This document shows positions 42,519 through 51,778 of a DNA stretch of 58,013 bases, piece after piece (position 1 is the stretch's first letter; every line of letters starts with the position of its first letter). Both the position numbers and the translations under genes were made by a program. The DNA is taken from positions 1 through 58,013 of the forward strand of contig CAJURU010000019.1 of assembly GCA_910588845.1 (NCBI GenBank). Reading direction: 5' to 3'. The notes beneath the pieces are model-generated. The model was not told where the DNA came from and searched no databases. It worked only from the letters and a program-made list of their open reading frames with translations. Source of the stretch: an uncultured Lachnospiraceae bacterium. GTDB lineage: Bacteria > Bacillota > Clostridia > Lachnospirales > Lachnospiraceae.

Positions 42519-43394
42519 ATGGAGTATACGCTTGTGAGGAAACAGAAAGAGGGAAAGGAGCCTGTGCCGGTTATGCGTTCCAGACAGCTGCCCAGCGTGA
42601 CGTTTCCATATTTATCATATCCGATTTTAGAACAGACAGGAATGGTAGAGCATTGTTTTACGACCCGCCTTGGCGGCGTCAGCAGAGGAATGTTTGCAAG
42701 CCTGAACCTTAGCTTTACCAGGGGCGATGACAGGCTGGCGGTAGAAGAAAATTTCCGTCGGGTGTCGAAGGTGATGAATTGTAAAAATGGGGATTTTGTG
42801 TTGAGCGACCAGACGCACACCACCAATGTCAGGCGTGTGGGCAGGAAGGACGCCGGCAAGGGGATTACACGTGGGCGCGGTTATGCGGATGTGGACGGTT
42901 TGATTACGGACGAGCCGGGGCTTGTGCTGTCCACGTTCTATGCAGATTGCGTGCCCTTGTATTTTGTAGATGTGAAAAAACGCGCCATTGGGTTATCTCA
43001 CTCCGGCTGGCGCGGGACGGTGGGCAGAATGGGACAAGCGACGCTTGCGGCGATGCGCCGGGAATTTGGCACGCAGCCGGAGGAAGTCGTCTGCGCCATT
43101 GGACCGTCTATCTGTCAGGATTGTTATGAGGTAAGCGCAGATGTGGCGGAAGCATTTATGCGCGAGTTTTCCGGTTACGAAGAGGAAGTTTTAATTGACA
43201 AAGGAAACGGTAAATATCAGCTTGACTTGTGGCGCGCCAATGAGATTGTACTTTTGCAGGCGGGAATTAAGCAGGAGCATTTATCGGTGACAGACGTGTG
43301 CACTTGCTGTAATCCTCAAATATTATTTTCACATCGCGCAAGCCACGGCAAGCGCGGGAATCTGGGAGCGTTTTTGAGCCTGAAACAAAAGTAA
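42519..43394 (+). CDS. pgeF: PgeF/YlmD/LACC1-family protein (purine nucleoside phosphorylase activity)
   Basis: A 291-residue protein of the former 'polyphenol oxidase/laccase domain' family. The metal-site residues are visible: His in LSDQTHTTNV, Cys in YADCVPLYFVD and His in LSHSGWRGT. Members act as purine nucleoside phosphorylase/adenosine deaminase-type enzymes, and PgeF in E. coli edits peptidoglycan precursors. Which activity dominates here cannot be read. The N-terminal 30 residues are variable. GGAAGGG is about 12 bases upstream. It ends the housekeeping run, and a new promoter follows. Confidence 0.93.
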   Translation: MEYTLVRKQKEGKEPVPVMRSRQLPSVTFPYLSYPILEQTGMVEHCFTTRLGGVSRGMFASLNLSFTRGDDRLAVEENFRRVSKVMNCKNGDFVLSDQTHTTNVRRVGRKDAGKGITRGRGYADVDGLITDEPGLVLSTFYADCVPLYFVDVKKRAIGLSHSGWRGTVGRMGQATLAAMRREFGTQPEEVVCAIGPSICQDCYEVSADVAEAFMREFSGYEEEVLIDKGNGKYQLDLWRANEIVLLQAGIKQEHLSVTDVCTCCNPQILFSHRASHGKRGNLGAFLSLKQK

Positions 43395-43450
43395 CGTAAA
43401 CATTTTAATGTGATAAGATTGTAAAATGGAAAAATTATAATTCTCTTTTA

Positions 43451-43479
43451 TTGACTGCTGTGAAATGCAATGTTATAAT
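43451..43479 (+). promoter_or_regulatory. Promoter of the BcgI-like restriction-modification operon
   Basis: TTGACT (43451-43456), 17 bases, TATAAT (43474-43479). The 5' leader is about 80 bases and ends in AAGGAGG before ATG 43567. Confidence 0.85.
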
Positions 43480-43566
43480 GAAAAACGTACATATGTTCAC
43501 GAATGCGGAGGAAAACAAAGGACAGCAGTAAAAGTGTAATTTCACCCTGTTAAGGAGGCTGGTAAG

Positions 43567-45429
43567 ATGGACAGATTTGATATAATCAATAGAATAGGCG
43601 ACAGTTACCGTGTTGGGAATACAGAGGCGGGGGAGTTTAGTTATGCTAAGGCGCTTAAGCTTGTCGGCAAAGATATCAAAGATTACCAGAAAGCCGCCGC
43701 TGGGACGCAGCATAATTTTCTTGACATCAGATTTGAGAATGAACGTTTGGCGATTCTTGTCGAGTGCAAAAATTATTTCTGTAAATGGGACAAATCTAAA
43801 ATTCTAGGTCAATTACAGGATTATGTACGTTTTGAAAAAGCGCTTTCAGGCAAAAGGATTGTAGCCATCCTCGCGGAAACCGAAGGGGACGATATTTGGG
43901 TATGGTATGGGCATTCTGTAATCATAGATGATGAACACAGGTCGAACGAGACGGTATTACGGACATTTGAGGAATATGAAGATATATGTTTCGGTAAGGT
44001 CAACGATAAAATCAAGGTTGTTGACTCGATAAAGTCTCTCAATGAGAAATTACATTCTGACGGAATTAATGAGAAACTTCGCAGCCAGTTTGTCGGCACA
44101 TGTCTGCTTGCGCTGAAAAACGGTCTTGTATATAAGGATGTGAAAGAAACGTTAGACCCCAAGACCGGAAAGAATTTATCCCCGGAAAAAGTTATTATCA
44201 AAAGTATGAAAGATATCTTAGAGGGGCTTCTTACGAAAAGCGGAAGTTTAAATAAAGCGGGGAAACTCGCCGTTTTAAATAACAAAGTCCTTGGCGACCA
44301 GGATGTTGCCAGCCTGACATATAAGGAATTAGAAGAAATTTTAGAGTTTATTGATAGAAACGTGATTCCATATATCAATGATAAAAGTACGGCGGGACAG
44401 GATTTATTGAATTTATTTTTTACGACGTTTAATAAATATGTCGGTAAATCCGATAAGAATCAGGCGTTTACGCCGGATCATATTTGTGATTTCATGAGCA
44501 AAGCGGTTGGAGTGAATAAAAAATCAAGAGTATTAGACCCATGTTGCGGCAGCGGCGCTTTTCTTGTTCGTGCAATGACGGATGCAATGGATGACTGCGA
44601 TACGGAAGAAGAAAGAGAGGAAGTGAAAAAGAATCAAATTTTCGGTATCGAATACGAGGAGGGCGCGTTTGGACTGTCTTCAACTAATATGCTGATTCAT
44701 GGCGACGGGAATTCTAATGTAGTCCAAGATTCTATGTTTAAGCGCAGCAGGTGGATAGAAGAAAATAACATTAATATCGTATTGATGAATCCGCCGTATA
44801 ACGCTACAAAAAAATGCTGCGACCCGGATTATACGAAGAGCTGGGCGGCAAAGAAAAAGGAAGATCCCTCGAAGGGACTGCATTATGTTGAGTGGATTGC
44901 CAGGCATGTGCCGTCCACCTGTAGAATGGCAGTCTTGCTTCCGATGCAGGCAGCCATAGGCAATAGCGGGGACGTTAAGAAGTTCAAAAAGAAAATGTTA
45001 GACAACTATACCTTGGAAGCGGTATTTTCTTTGCCGACAGAAATGTTTTATCCCGGCGCATCCGCCATAGCCTGCTGCATGATATTTGATTTGTCCCAAA
45101 AACACGAAAGAGCAAACAAAGATACGTTCTTTGGTTATTATAAAGATGATAAATTTATAAAACGAAAAGGATTGGGACGTATTGAATTAACAGATTTGCA
45201 TGGAAATAGTCTGTGGATTAAGACAAAAGAACAATGGCTTAATTTATATAAAAATAAACGTGAAGTCCCCGGGTTATCAGTTATGCATAGGGTCACCTGG
45301 AAAGATGAATGGCTTGCGGAAGCATATATGGAAACGGATTACAGCGCGTTGACTGAAGATGACTTTCAGAAAGTGCTTAATGATTATCTGTCCTATTTAG
45401 TGAAAGAGGGAGAAGTTTATGAAGCTTGA
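43567..45429 (+). CDS. BcgI-like type IIB restriction-methylase subunit A
   Basis: 620 residues combining nuclease and methylase. Residues about 45-75 hold a PD-(D/E)xK motif: Asp53 in FLDIRF, then Glu66-x-Lys68 in ILVECKN. Residues about 295-560 are an N6-adenine methylase of gamma/type I class: AFTPDHICDFM, then motif I LDPCCGSGAF near 322 and motif IV NPPY at 408-411. This nuclease-plus-methylase order with a separate specificity subunit is that of BcgI-type enzymes, which cut on both sides of the site. A type I HsdM would lack the nuclease domain, and no HsdR gene is nearby. It overlaps the specificity gene by 11 bases. AAGGAGG precedes the start. Confidence 0.85.
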   Translation: MDRFDIINRIGDSYRVGNTEAGEFSYAKALKLVGKDIKDYQKAAAGTQHNFLDIRFENERLAILVECKNYFCKWDKSKILGQLQDYVRFEKALSGKRIVAILAETEGDDIWVWYGHSVIIDDEHRSNETVLRTFEEYEDICFGKVNDKIKVVDSIKSLNEKLHSDGINEKLRSQFVGTCLLALKNGLVYKDVKETLDPKTGKNLSPEKVIIKSMKDILEGLLTKSGSLNKAGKLAVLNNKVLGDQDVASLTYKELEEILEFIDRNVIPYINDKSTAGQDLLNLFFTTFNKYVGKSDKNQAFTPDHICDFMSKAVGVNKKSRVLDPCCGSGAFLVRAMTDAMDDCDTEEEREEVKKNQIFGIEYEEGAFGLSSTNMLIHGDGNSNVVQDSMFKRSRWIEENNINIVLMNPPYNATKKCCDPDYTKSWAAKKKEDPSKGLHYVEWIARHVPSTCRMAVLLPMQAAIGNSGDVKKFKKKMLDNYTLEAVFSLPTEMFYPGASAIACCMIFDLSQKHERANKDTFFGYYKDDKFIKRKGLGRIELTDLHGNSLWIKTKEQWLNLYKNKREVPGLSVMHRVTWKDEWLAEAYMETDYSALTEDDFQKVLNDYLSYLVKEGEVYEA

Positions 45430-46534
45430 TGTAAGTGGGTGGAAGCCTTTTAGGTTGGGAGCGCTTATCGACGATATTTATAAGGCTAAAGCACATGCTA
45501 AAATTGAATTGACGGCTTCCCTGAGTAAAAGAGACGGTTATATACCTTTTGTTTCCCGTACAGAAGCAAATAACGGCGTAGATTGTTACGTTCTGGAAAA
45601 GGAAGTTAAGAATATAGAATCAGGTAATGCGATAGTGATTGGCGATACTACGGCTACAATTTCGTATCAGGCCAATCCTTTTGTGACCGGCGACCATATC
45701 ATTGTTATCCGGGCGCAGTGGCTGAATCAATATGCGGCAATGTTTATTGTCAGTCTTTTACAGCGTGAGAGGTTTCGTTATTGTTATGGGCGCGCATATC
45801 TTAAGGATTCTATAGAAAATACCTGCCTGCTGCTTCCTGTCATACATGATGATAAAGGCGCTGTAATCATAGATAAAGAAACTGATTTTTCTGAGGAGGG
45901 ATATGTCCCGGATTGGGAATGGATGGAGACCTATATAAAATCTTTACATTTCAAACCGTTGACAACGAGAATCAATAGGCAGAAAACGCTTCCATTAACA
46001 ACAGGGAACTGGAAGGAATTTTATTTACATCGAATCATGGATGCCGGCATGGGTAATGGCATTGACGCTGTTATTACAACGAGCGATCATCCGAAGTATA
46101 ATTATGTGACACGCGAAAGTAATGGCAATGGCGTCGGCGGTTTTGTAGATGAGATTGAGGGTGAGGAAGCTTTTCCAGCCGGAGCAATGTCTTTGGCGTT
46201 AGGGGGAAGCCTGGGAGCTTGTTTTATCCAGAGAAAACCTTTTTATACGGCTCAGAACGTTGCTGTGCTACAGGAAAAAGAGCCTTTGTCTGATTACACA
46301 AAGTTATTTCTGGCGACATTAATCAGAAACGAATGTAAAATAAAATATCAGGCGTTTGGACGTGAGTTGAATGCACATTTCAGAAAGGACTTTACATTAA
46401 AACTTCCTGTGGTGCGCAATGGAAATGAGGAGGTATTTGACAAAACTTGTAAATTCTCGGATGAGGGATATGTCCCGGACTGGCAATGGATGGAAGACTA
46501 TATTAAATCATTGCCGTACAGCGATCGGATTTAG
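45419..46534 (+). CDS. BcgI-like specificity subunit B
   Basis: 371 residues in two similar halves. Each half is a target-recognition domain opening with 'W..F.L..I/L' (WKPFRLGALIDDI; WKEFYLHRIMDAG) and closing with a repeat 'EGYVPDW.WME.YIKSL' (about residues 160-180 and 343-363), which is the inter-domain helix. Each half probably reads one part of a split DNA site, as in HsdS and BcgIB. Both halves look complete, and the start codon lies inside the end of the A gene, so the system appears functional. The recognition sequence cannot be predicted from this reading. Confidence 0.88.
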   Translation: MKLDVSGWKPFRLGALIDDIYKAKAHAKIELTASLSKRDGYIPFVSRTEANNGVDCYVLEKEVKNIESGNAIVIGDTTATISYQANPFVTGDHIIVIRAQWLNQYAAMFIVSLLQRERFRYCYGRAYLKDSIENTCLLLPVIHDDKGAVIIDKETDFSEEGYVPDWEWMETYIKSLHFKPLTTRINRQKTLPLTTGNWKEFYLHRIMDAGMGNGIDAVITTSDHPKYNYVTRESNGNGVGGFVDEIEGEEAFPAGAMSLALGGSLGACFIQRKPFYTAQNVAVLQEKEPLSDYTKLFLATLIRNECKIKYQAFGRELNAHFRKDFTLKLPVVRNGNEEVFDKTCKFSDEGYVPDWQWMEDYIKSLPYSDRI

Positions 46535-46547
46535 GGATAATACATAT

Positions 46548-46609
46548 CTGCCGCAGTAAGGAAGATTTTCGTAACGATAACAATTGTACGTTGCAATTTA
46601 CTGCGGCAG
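46548..46609. terminator. Two-way terminator between specificity gene and ABC-F gene
   Basis: CTGCCGCAGTAA (46548-46559) pairs perfectly with TTACTGCGGCAG (46598-46609). It lies between convergent genes and T-rich sequence follows on the plus strand. Confidence 0.8.
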
Positions 46610-46675
46610 CTAAATTATTTTTTATAAAGTTCTATCTTGAGGCAGATTACACAATAACCATCAATCTCCCATGTC

Positions 46676-48316
46676 TCAGTCATCCTCTTCCTGCGCATTG
46701 CTGGTAGAATATACCTGTCTCTTTCTTGCCATCTCATCGCTTTCCAGATATTCATCGTAAGTTGTGGTCTTGTCGATCATGGAACCGTTGGGCAGGAATT
46801 CGATGATGCGGTTTGCGGTCGTCTGTACCACTTGATGGTCCCGGGAGGCGAAAAGGATTACGCCCGGGAACTTGACAAGCCCATTGTTGAGGGCCGTGAT
46901 ACTCTCCATGTCAAGGTGGTCGGTGGGCTCGTCAAGGATTAAAATGTTAGAGCCTTCAATCATCATGCGGGAGAGCAGTACGCGAACCTTCTCTCCGCCG
47001 GACAGTACCCGCATGTGTTTTACGCCATCCTCTCCGGCAAACAGCATTCTTCCTAAGAAGCCGCGAACGTAGGTGGCGTCCTTGATTTCAGAAAATTGTG
47101 TCAGCCAGTCGGCAATCTGTAAATCATTGTCAAAAATTTTTGTGTTGTCTTTGGGGAAATAAGACTGGCTGGTCGTTACGCCCCATTTGTAATTTCCCTC
47201 ATCCGGTTCCATCTCTCCGGCAAGAATCTGGAACAGCGTAGTCTTGGCAAGCTCGCAGCTTCCCACAAAAGCAATCTTGTCGTCATGGCCGACAATAAAA
47301 GAGATATTGTCTAATACTTTTACGCCGTCAATCGTCTTGCTCAAGTTCTCTACAGTCAGTACTTCATTGCCGATTTCCCGGTTGGGACGGAAATCAATAT
47401 AAGGATATTTGCGGCTGGACGGTTTGATCTCGTCCAATTGAATTTTCTCCAGGGCGCGTTTCCTGGAAGTCGCCTGCTTGGATTTGGAAGCGTTGGCGGA
47501 GAAACGTGAGATAAATTCTTGTAATTCCTTTATCTTTTCTTCCTTTTTCTTATTGGCTTCCTTCATCTGTTTGATTAAGAGCTGGCTTGACTCATACCAG
47601 AAGTCGTAATTGCCGGCGTAAAGCTGAATCTTGGCATAGTCGATGTCTGCGGTGTGCGTGCAGACTTTGTTGAGGAAATAACGGTCATGGGAAACCACAA
47701 TTACCGTATTTTCAAAGTTGATTAAAAATTCTTCCAGCCATGCGATGGCGTCTAAGTCCAGGTGGTTGGTAGGCTCGTCTAAGAGCAGGATGTCGGGGTT
47801 GCCAAAAAGCGCCTGTGCGAGAAGCACTTTAACCTTCATATCGCCGGGAAGGTCTTTCATGACAGCGTAGTGGTGGTCTGTGTCAATGCCCAGTCCATTT
47901 AAAAGCTGTGCGGCGTCGGACTCGGCGTTCCAGCCGTCCATTTCCGCAAATTCTGCTTCCAATTCGCTGGCACGGATGCCGTCCTCGTCCGTGAAGTCTT
48001 CTTTCATATAAATAGCGTCTTTTTCTTTCATCACTTCGTAGAGGCGTTTGTTACCCATAATGACAGTATCGAGCACCGTATATTCATCGTATTTAAAATG
48101 ATCCTGCTGTAAGAAGGACAGGCGCTGGCCGGGAGTGATAACCACGTCTCCGCTGGTGGGTTCTAACTGTCCGTTTAAAATCTTTAGAAACGTAGATTTC
48201 CCGGCGCCGTTGGCGCCGATGAGGCCATAACAGTTTCCTTCTGTGAATTTGATATTAACATCTTCAAATAATGCTTTTTTCCCAATTCTGAGAGATATAT
48301 TGTTTGCACTAATCAT
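46676..48316 (-). CDS. ABC-F family ATPase (YkpA/YbiT-like)
   Basis: 546 residues with two ABC domains and no membrane part, so it is a cytosolic ribosome-binding ABC-F protein rather than a transporter. The first Walker A is GLIGANGAGKST, and its Walker B is PDILLLDEPTNHLDLDAI. The second Walker A is unusual, GSCELAKTT, with Ala in place of the usual Gly before Lys; I recall 'AKTT' as a trait of this subfamily. The second signature LSGGEKVRVLLS and LDEPTDHLDMES are intact. An inter-domain linker of charged helices lies near 245-300. AAAGGA is 8 bases upstream of the start. It is transcribed divergently from the GGDEF/EAL gene. Antibiotic resistance cannot be inferred. Confidence 0.92.
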   Translation of the reverse strand: MISANNISLRIGKKALFEDVNIKFTEGNCYGLIGANGAGKSTFLKILNGQLEPTSGDVVITPGQRLSFLQQDHFKYDEYTVLDTVIMGNKRLYEVMKEKDAIYMKEDFTDEDGIRASELEAEFAEMDGWNAESDAAQLLNGLGIDTDHHYAVMKDLPGDMKVKVLLAQALFGNPDILLLDEPTNHLDLDAIAWLEEFLINFENTVIVVSHDRYFLNKVCTHTADIDYAKIQLYAGNYDFWYESSQLLIKQMKEANKKKEEKIKELQEFISRFSANASKSKQATSRKRALEKIQLDEIKPSSRKYPYIDFRPNREIGNEVLTVENLSKTIDGVKVLDNISFIVGHDDKIAFVGSCELAKTTLFQILAGEMEPDEGNYKWGVTTSQSYFPKDNTKIFDNDLQIADWLTQFSEIKDATYVRGFLGRMLFAGEDGVKHMRVLSGGEKVRVLLSRMMIEGSNILILDEPTDHLDMESITALNNGLVKFPGVILFASRDHQVVQTTANRIIEFLPNGSMIDKTTTYDEYLESDEMARKRQVYSTSNAQEEDD

Positions 48317-48355
48317 GGTGGTAATCCTTTCTATGATTCTGATTTTAACAGTAAC

Positions 48356-48420
48356 AGTATACCTTAAATCCTTTATATTTCAAGAGTTTTATTGAAAAAA
48401 CATGTAAAATTTGGTATGAT
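48356..48420. promoter_or_regulatory. Divergent promoters of the ABC-F and GGDEF/EAL genes
   Basis: Minus strand: TTGAAA (complement of 48378-48383), 16 bases, TATACT (complement of 48356-48361). Plus strand: TTGAAA (48392-48397), 17 bases, TATGAT (48415-48420). The two -35 boxes are 8 bases apart. Confidence 0.75.
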
Positions 48421-48463
48421 AAAGCAATAACAATAATCATGTTCGTGAAAATGGGGTTTTTAT

Positions 48464-51400
48464 ATGGATGATCGAAAGATATTGGAAAATGAAGGCTTAT
48501 CCAGGAGAGATGAGGAGCGGTTAGGCAGGTTGAGCAGGACGATTCAAAAGCTGCCGACCGGATGCGCCGTGATACAAGGGGTTGAGCGCTGGGAGCTGGT
48601 CAAAGGGAATGAAGAATTTTTCCGGCTCATCGGCTATACAAAAGAGGAAATCCAGGTATTGCCGAACGATTTTGAGGATGCAGTTTACCGCGAAGATCGG
48701 GAGAAGCTGCATAAGATAATGGAAGAATTGATGCATACGGATAAAATAAAACAATGTGATATCCGTATCTGTGGCAAGGAGGGAGAGATTCGTTGGATTG
48801 CCTTGAGTTTGCGCATGTTTTATTATCAGGGCAGGACGCCGTATTTTCTGGTGTCGTGCTGGGACATCCATATGCGCAAGAAAATAGAAGCAGAGCTGTA
48901 TTTACAGACAGAGCGCTATAAGCTTGTGGAGGAGATTAATCAGGAGTTTCCCTTTGAATATGATGTAGAAAACAAGACGATTTTCATTGCGTCCAGCTCC
49001 AATATTATGATTGCTGACCGGGGTGGCAAAGACTTTTTTGTGTCAATCAAGGCTTTGGAGGAAATTATTTTCCGCGAGGATTATGAAGAGTTTTTTGGCA
49101 TGATAAAGCGGGCTTCCAGTGAAGAAGAACACGGGATGCTGGAATACCGTGTGAATGTCGCAGACGTCGGGCAGGAGCCGGAATATGCATGGCACAGAAC
49201 CATTTATAAGAGCGTCCCCGGGGAGAACGGCGAGATTTTGCGCATCTTGGGAAGGACGGAGGATGTCACCAGGGAGCGCCGCATCCAGGATGAGATGGCG
49301 CTGAAGCTCAAACAGGATGATCTGACAAAGTTGTTGAATAAATCCACGACGAAGTCGGAGGTGGAGGCGTTTCTCAAAAAAAATGTCCGCGGGACACATG
49401 CGCTGATGCTGATAGATGTGGACAATTTTAAAGGGATAAACGATACGCTTGGCCATATGTTCGGCGACAGCGTATTGATTACGATTGCCAAGAAAATTCA
49501 GGATTTATTCCGGGCGACGGATATTGTGGGCAGAATCGGCGGAGATGAGTTCATGGTATTTATGAAACACACCGATTATTACCAGGCGAAACTCAAAGCC
49601 GAGAGCATCTGCAAGAACGTCCGCCAGACATACCATGGCGGAAGTAAGGAAGAGATTGAGGTAAGCTGTAGCGTGGGCGTGGCGATTATCGGCACGATCA
49701 AGGAGAGTTACAGCTCCCTGTTTGCCAAGGCGGATATGGCGATGTACCAGGCCAAAGAGGCGGGCAAGAATCAGTACCGTATTGCGGAGGGGACAGATCC
49801 TCTGTGGAAAATCCGCAAGGCTACGAGGATTGAGCCGCGCATAGACCAGTATAAGGCGGGGAAGGTTCAGGATATGGATTTCCTCTCAGAAGCGTTTACG
49901 CTTTTATCCCATGCCAAAGACGTCAACGATTCTTTGAATATTTTAATGGAGCGTATTGGACGTCAGTATGATTTAGGCATTGTTTCCGTATTGGAGTGTG
50001 ATAGGGAGCGTAAGGAGCTCATTCAGACCAACTGCTGGACCAGAGAGAACGGCGTGCTCTATGAACCGCAGTTTGTGGACAAGTTTGAGGATTGGGACGG
50101 ATTCATGAGCGGTTTCGACGAGTGGGGACTGGCATATATCAATGACTGCTGGGGCGATGAATTTGTCTCAGAGAAGGATAAAGCGGTGTTCCGTGAGCGG
50201 AGTATGCGTGCCATCGTCAATTGCAGTTTTTCCTATTTTGAGCTGGGGGAAGGGTATGTAAGTTTCTGTGATCTGGAGAAGCCCAGGGTTTGGAGCAATT
50301 TCGAGAAAGAGACATTTTTAGAGTTGACGCGAATGCTTTCTGTATTTGTGGCATTGCGCGTGCAGCGCGAGGAAGATCAGAGGAAAATCCGCCATCTCAA
50401 GCGGCGGGACATGCTGACAGGCCTTTATATAGAAGAGGCGTTTAAGAGCAGCGTGAAGGAGAAACTCGCCAGCGGGGAAACGGGCTTGCAGTATGCAATT
50501 GTGTATACAGACATCAATGACTTTTCCTATATTAATGAAAATTTCGGCCATGAAGCGGGCAATGAGATTCTCAGGAAATTTGCAAAACGGATCAGGAGCG
50601 GCAACAACAAGATTTCCTGCCGGCTCTATTCAGACTTGTTTGTGACCTTAATATGGGGAGCGGGCAAGGAGGAGATTATAGAGATTGTTACCCGGGCGAA
50701 CATCGAATTTTCAAATCAGCAGCGGGAGGTTTATACCGCCTGCAATCTCAGGCTGTCTACAGGGCTCTATTTTATGGATGATGTGGAGGAAAGCCTGGAT
50801 ATGGCGATTGAGAATGCCAATATTGCCAGGAAGAGCATCAAAGGGAGCACCGAATACTGTAAAGTCTATGAGAGCAGGATGCGCAGGCAGCGTGAGCTGG
50901 AGAAACAGATTTTGGCTGAGTTCCAGAGCGACCTTGCGGAGAGCAGATTCCAGGTATATATTCAACCTAAATTCCTGTTAGATCAGATGGAGATTTCCGG
51001 CGGTGAAGCCCTGGTGCGCTTGAAGAAACGGGACGGCAAGCTGGAAGCCCCTGGTGTTTTCATTCCGATTTTAGAGAAATCTGGTTATATTGTGGAGCTT
51101 GATTTCTATATGTATGAACAGGTTTTGATCTGTATGAGCCGGTGGAAAGCCGAAGGGCTGAAACTTCCGATTATCTCTGTGAACTTTTCCAGGTGCCATT
51201 TTGAGAAGAATGGAATTTTCAAACGTATTATGGAATTGACGGACAAGTATGGAGTAGAGCACCAGTTTATTGAGATTGAGATAACCGAGAGTTTGTTTGT
51301 GCTGGGTTACGACCTTGTAAAGACCGAGGTACAGCAGCTTCGGGCGGCTGGTTTCCGGGTGGCGATTGATGATTTTGGCACAGGTTATTCGTCTTTGGGG

Positions 51401-51673
51401 ATGCTGCTCGACATCCCGGCGGACATTGTGAAGATTGACCGCAGTTTCCTCAACCGTGAGAACCGCCAGAATGAGGAGGCGTTTTTGCGCAATATGGGCT
51501 GTCTAATCCGCAGCGTCAAGGAAGAAGTCATCTTTGAGGGGATTGAGACAGAGGAACAGAGGGAATTTCTTGTGAAATGCGGGTTCCGTTATGGGCAGGG
51601 ATTTCTATTTGACCGCCCCCTGCCGGTGGAAGTTTTTCAGGAAAAATATATGAAATCCAGTGAAAACTATTGA
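48464..51673 (+). CDS. PAS-PAS-GGDEF-GAF-like-GGDEF-EAL cyclic-di-GMP protein
   Basis: 1069 residues with no membrane segment. Two PAS-like domains cover about 25-150 and 160-285. The first GGDEF domain (about 300-450) has an intact RIGGDEF motif near 359, and RATD five residues upstream is a product-inhibition site (RxxD). A GAF-like region follows at about 470-640. A second GGDEF domain (640-800) is degenerate, reading YSDLF at the active loop. The EAL domain (about 805-1060) keeps GGEALVRL, EITES, DDFGTGYSS and KIDRSF, so it should be an active phosphodiesterase. The protein can therefore probably both make and break cyclic-di-GMP, with the PAS and GAF parts sensing an unknown signal. It has its own promoter and stands alone. 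Confidence 0.93.
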   Translation: MDDRKILENEGLSRRDEERLGRLSRTIQKLPTGCAVIQGVERWELVKGNEEFFRLIGYTKEEIQVLPNDFEDAVYREDREKLHKIMEELMHTDKIKQCDIRICGKEGEIRWIALSLRMFYYQGRTPYFLVSCWDIHMRKKIEAELYLQTERYKLVEEINQEFPFEYDVENKTIFIASSSNIMIADRGGKDFFVSIKALEEIIFREDYEEFFGMIKRASSEEEHGMLEYRVNVADVGQEPEYAWHRTIYKSVPGENGEILRILGRTEDVTRERRIQDEMALKLKQDDLTKLLNKSTTKSEVEAFLKKNVRGTHALMLIDVDNFKGINDTLGHMFGDSVLITIAKKIQDLFRATDIVGRIGGDEFMVFMKHTDYYQAKLKAESICKNVRQTYHGGSKEEIEVSCSVGVAIIGTIKESYSSLFAKADMAMYQAKEAGKNQYRIAEGTDPLWKIRKATRIEPRIDQYKAGKVQDMDFLSEAFTLLSHAKDVNDSLNILMERIGRQYDLGIVSVLECDRERKELIQTNCWTRENGVLYEPQFVDKFEDWDGFMSGFDEWGLAYINDCWGDEFVSEKDKAVFRERSMRAIVNCSFSYFELGEGYVSFCDLEKPRVWSNFEKETFLELTRMLSVFVALRVQREEDQRKIRHLKRRDMLTGLYIEEAFKSSVKEKLASGETGLQYAIVYTDINDFSYINENFGHEAGNEILRKFAKRIRSGNNKISCRLYSDLFVTLIWGAGKEEIIEIVTRANIEFSNQQREVYTACNLRLSTGLYFMDDVEESLDMAIENANIARKSIKGSTEYCKVYESRMRRQRELEKQILAEFQSDLAESRFQVYIQPKFLLDQMEISGGEALVRLKKRDGKLEAPGVFIPILEKSGYIVELDFYMYEQVLICMSRWKAEGLKLPIISVNFSRCHFEKNGIFKRIMELTDKYGVEHQFIEIEITESLFVLGYDLVKTEVQQLRAAGFRVAIDDFGTGYSSLGMLLDIPADIVKIDRSFLNRENRQNEEAFLRNMGCLIRSVKEEVIFEGIETEEQREFLVKCGFRYGQGFLFDRPLPVEVFQEKYMKSSENY

Positions 51674-51698
51674 TTTTTTGGGACAAAATCATTATAGT
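51670..51698 (+). promoter_or_regulatory. Promoter of nifJ
   Basis: TTGATT (51670-51675), 17 bases, TATAGT (51693-51698). It overlaps the end of the EAL gene. The leader of about 80 bases ends in TAGGAGG. Confidence 0.65.
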
Positions 51699-51778
51699 AT
51701 AAAAGAAGGAAAAATCTGCATGTCTGCTTCCTGGTATTGGAAACAGCGTGCTTAATATTAAGTAGGAGGAAAAATGTA

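Noticed and set aside
43567..46534. Type I restriction system (HsdM/HsdS)
   Set aside because: The methylase chain has its own PD-ExK nuclease motif and no HsdR gene is present, so a BcgI-like type IIB assignment fits better.
46676..48316. ABC-F gene as an antibiotic resistance factor
   Set aside because: Sequence features match the general YkpA/YbiT-like group. No resistance-type linker could be recognised.
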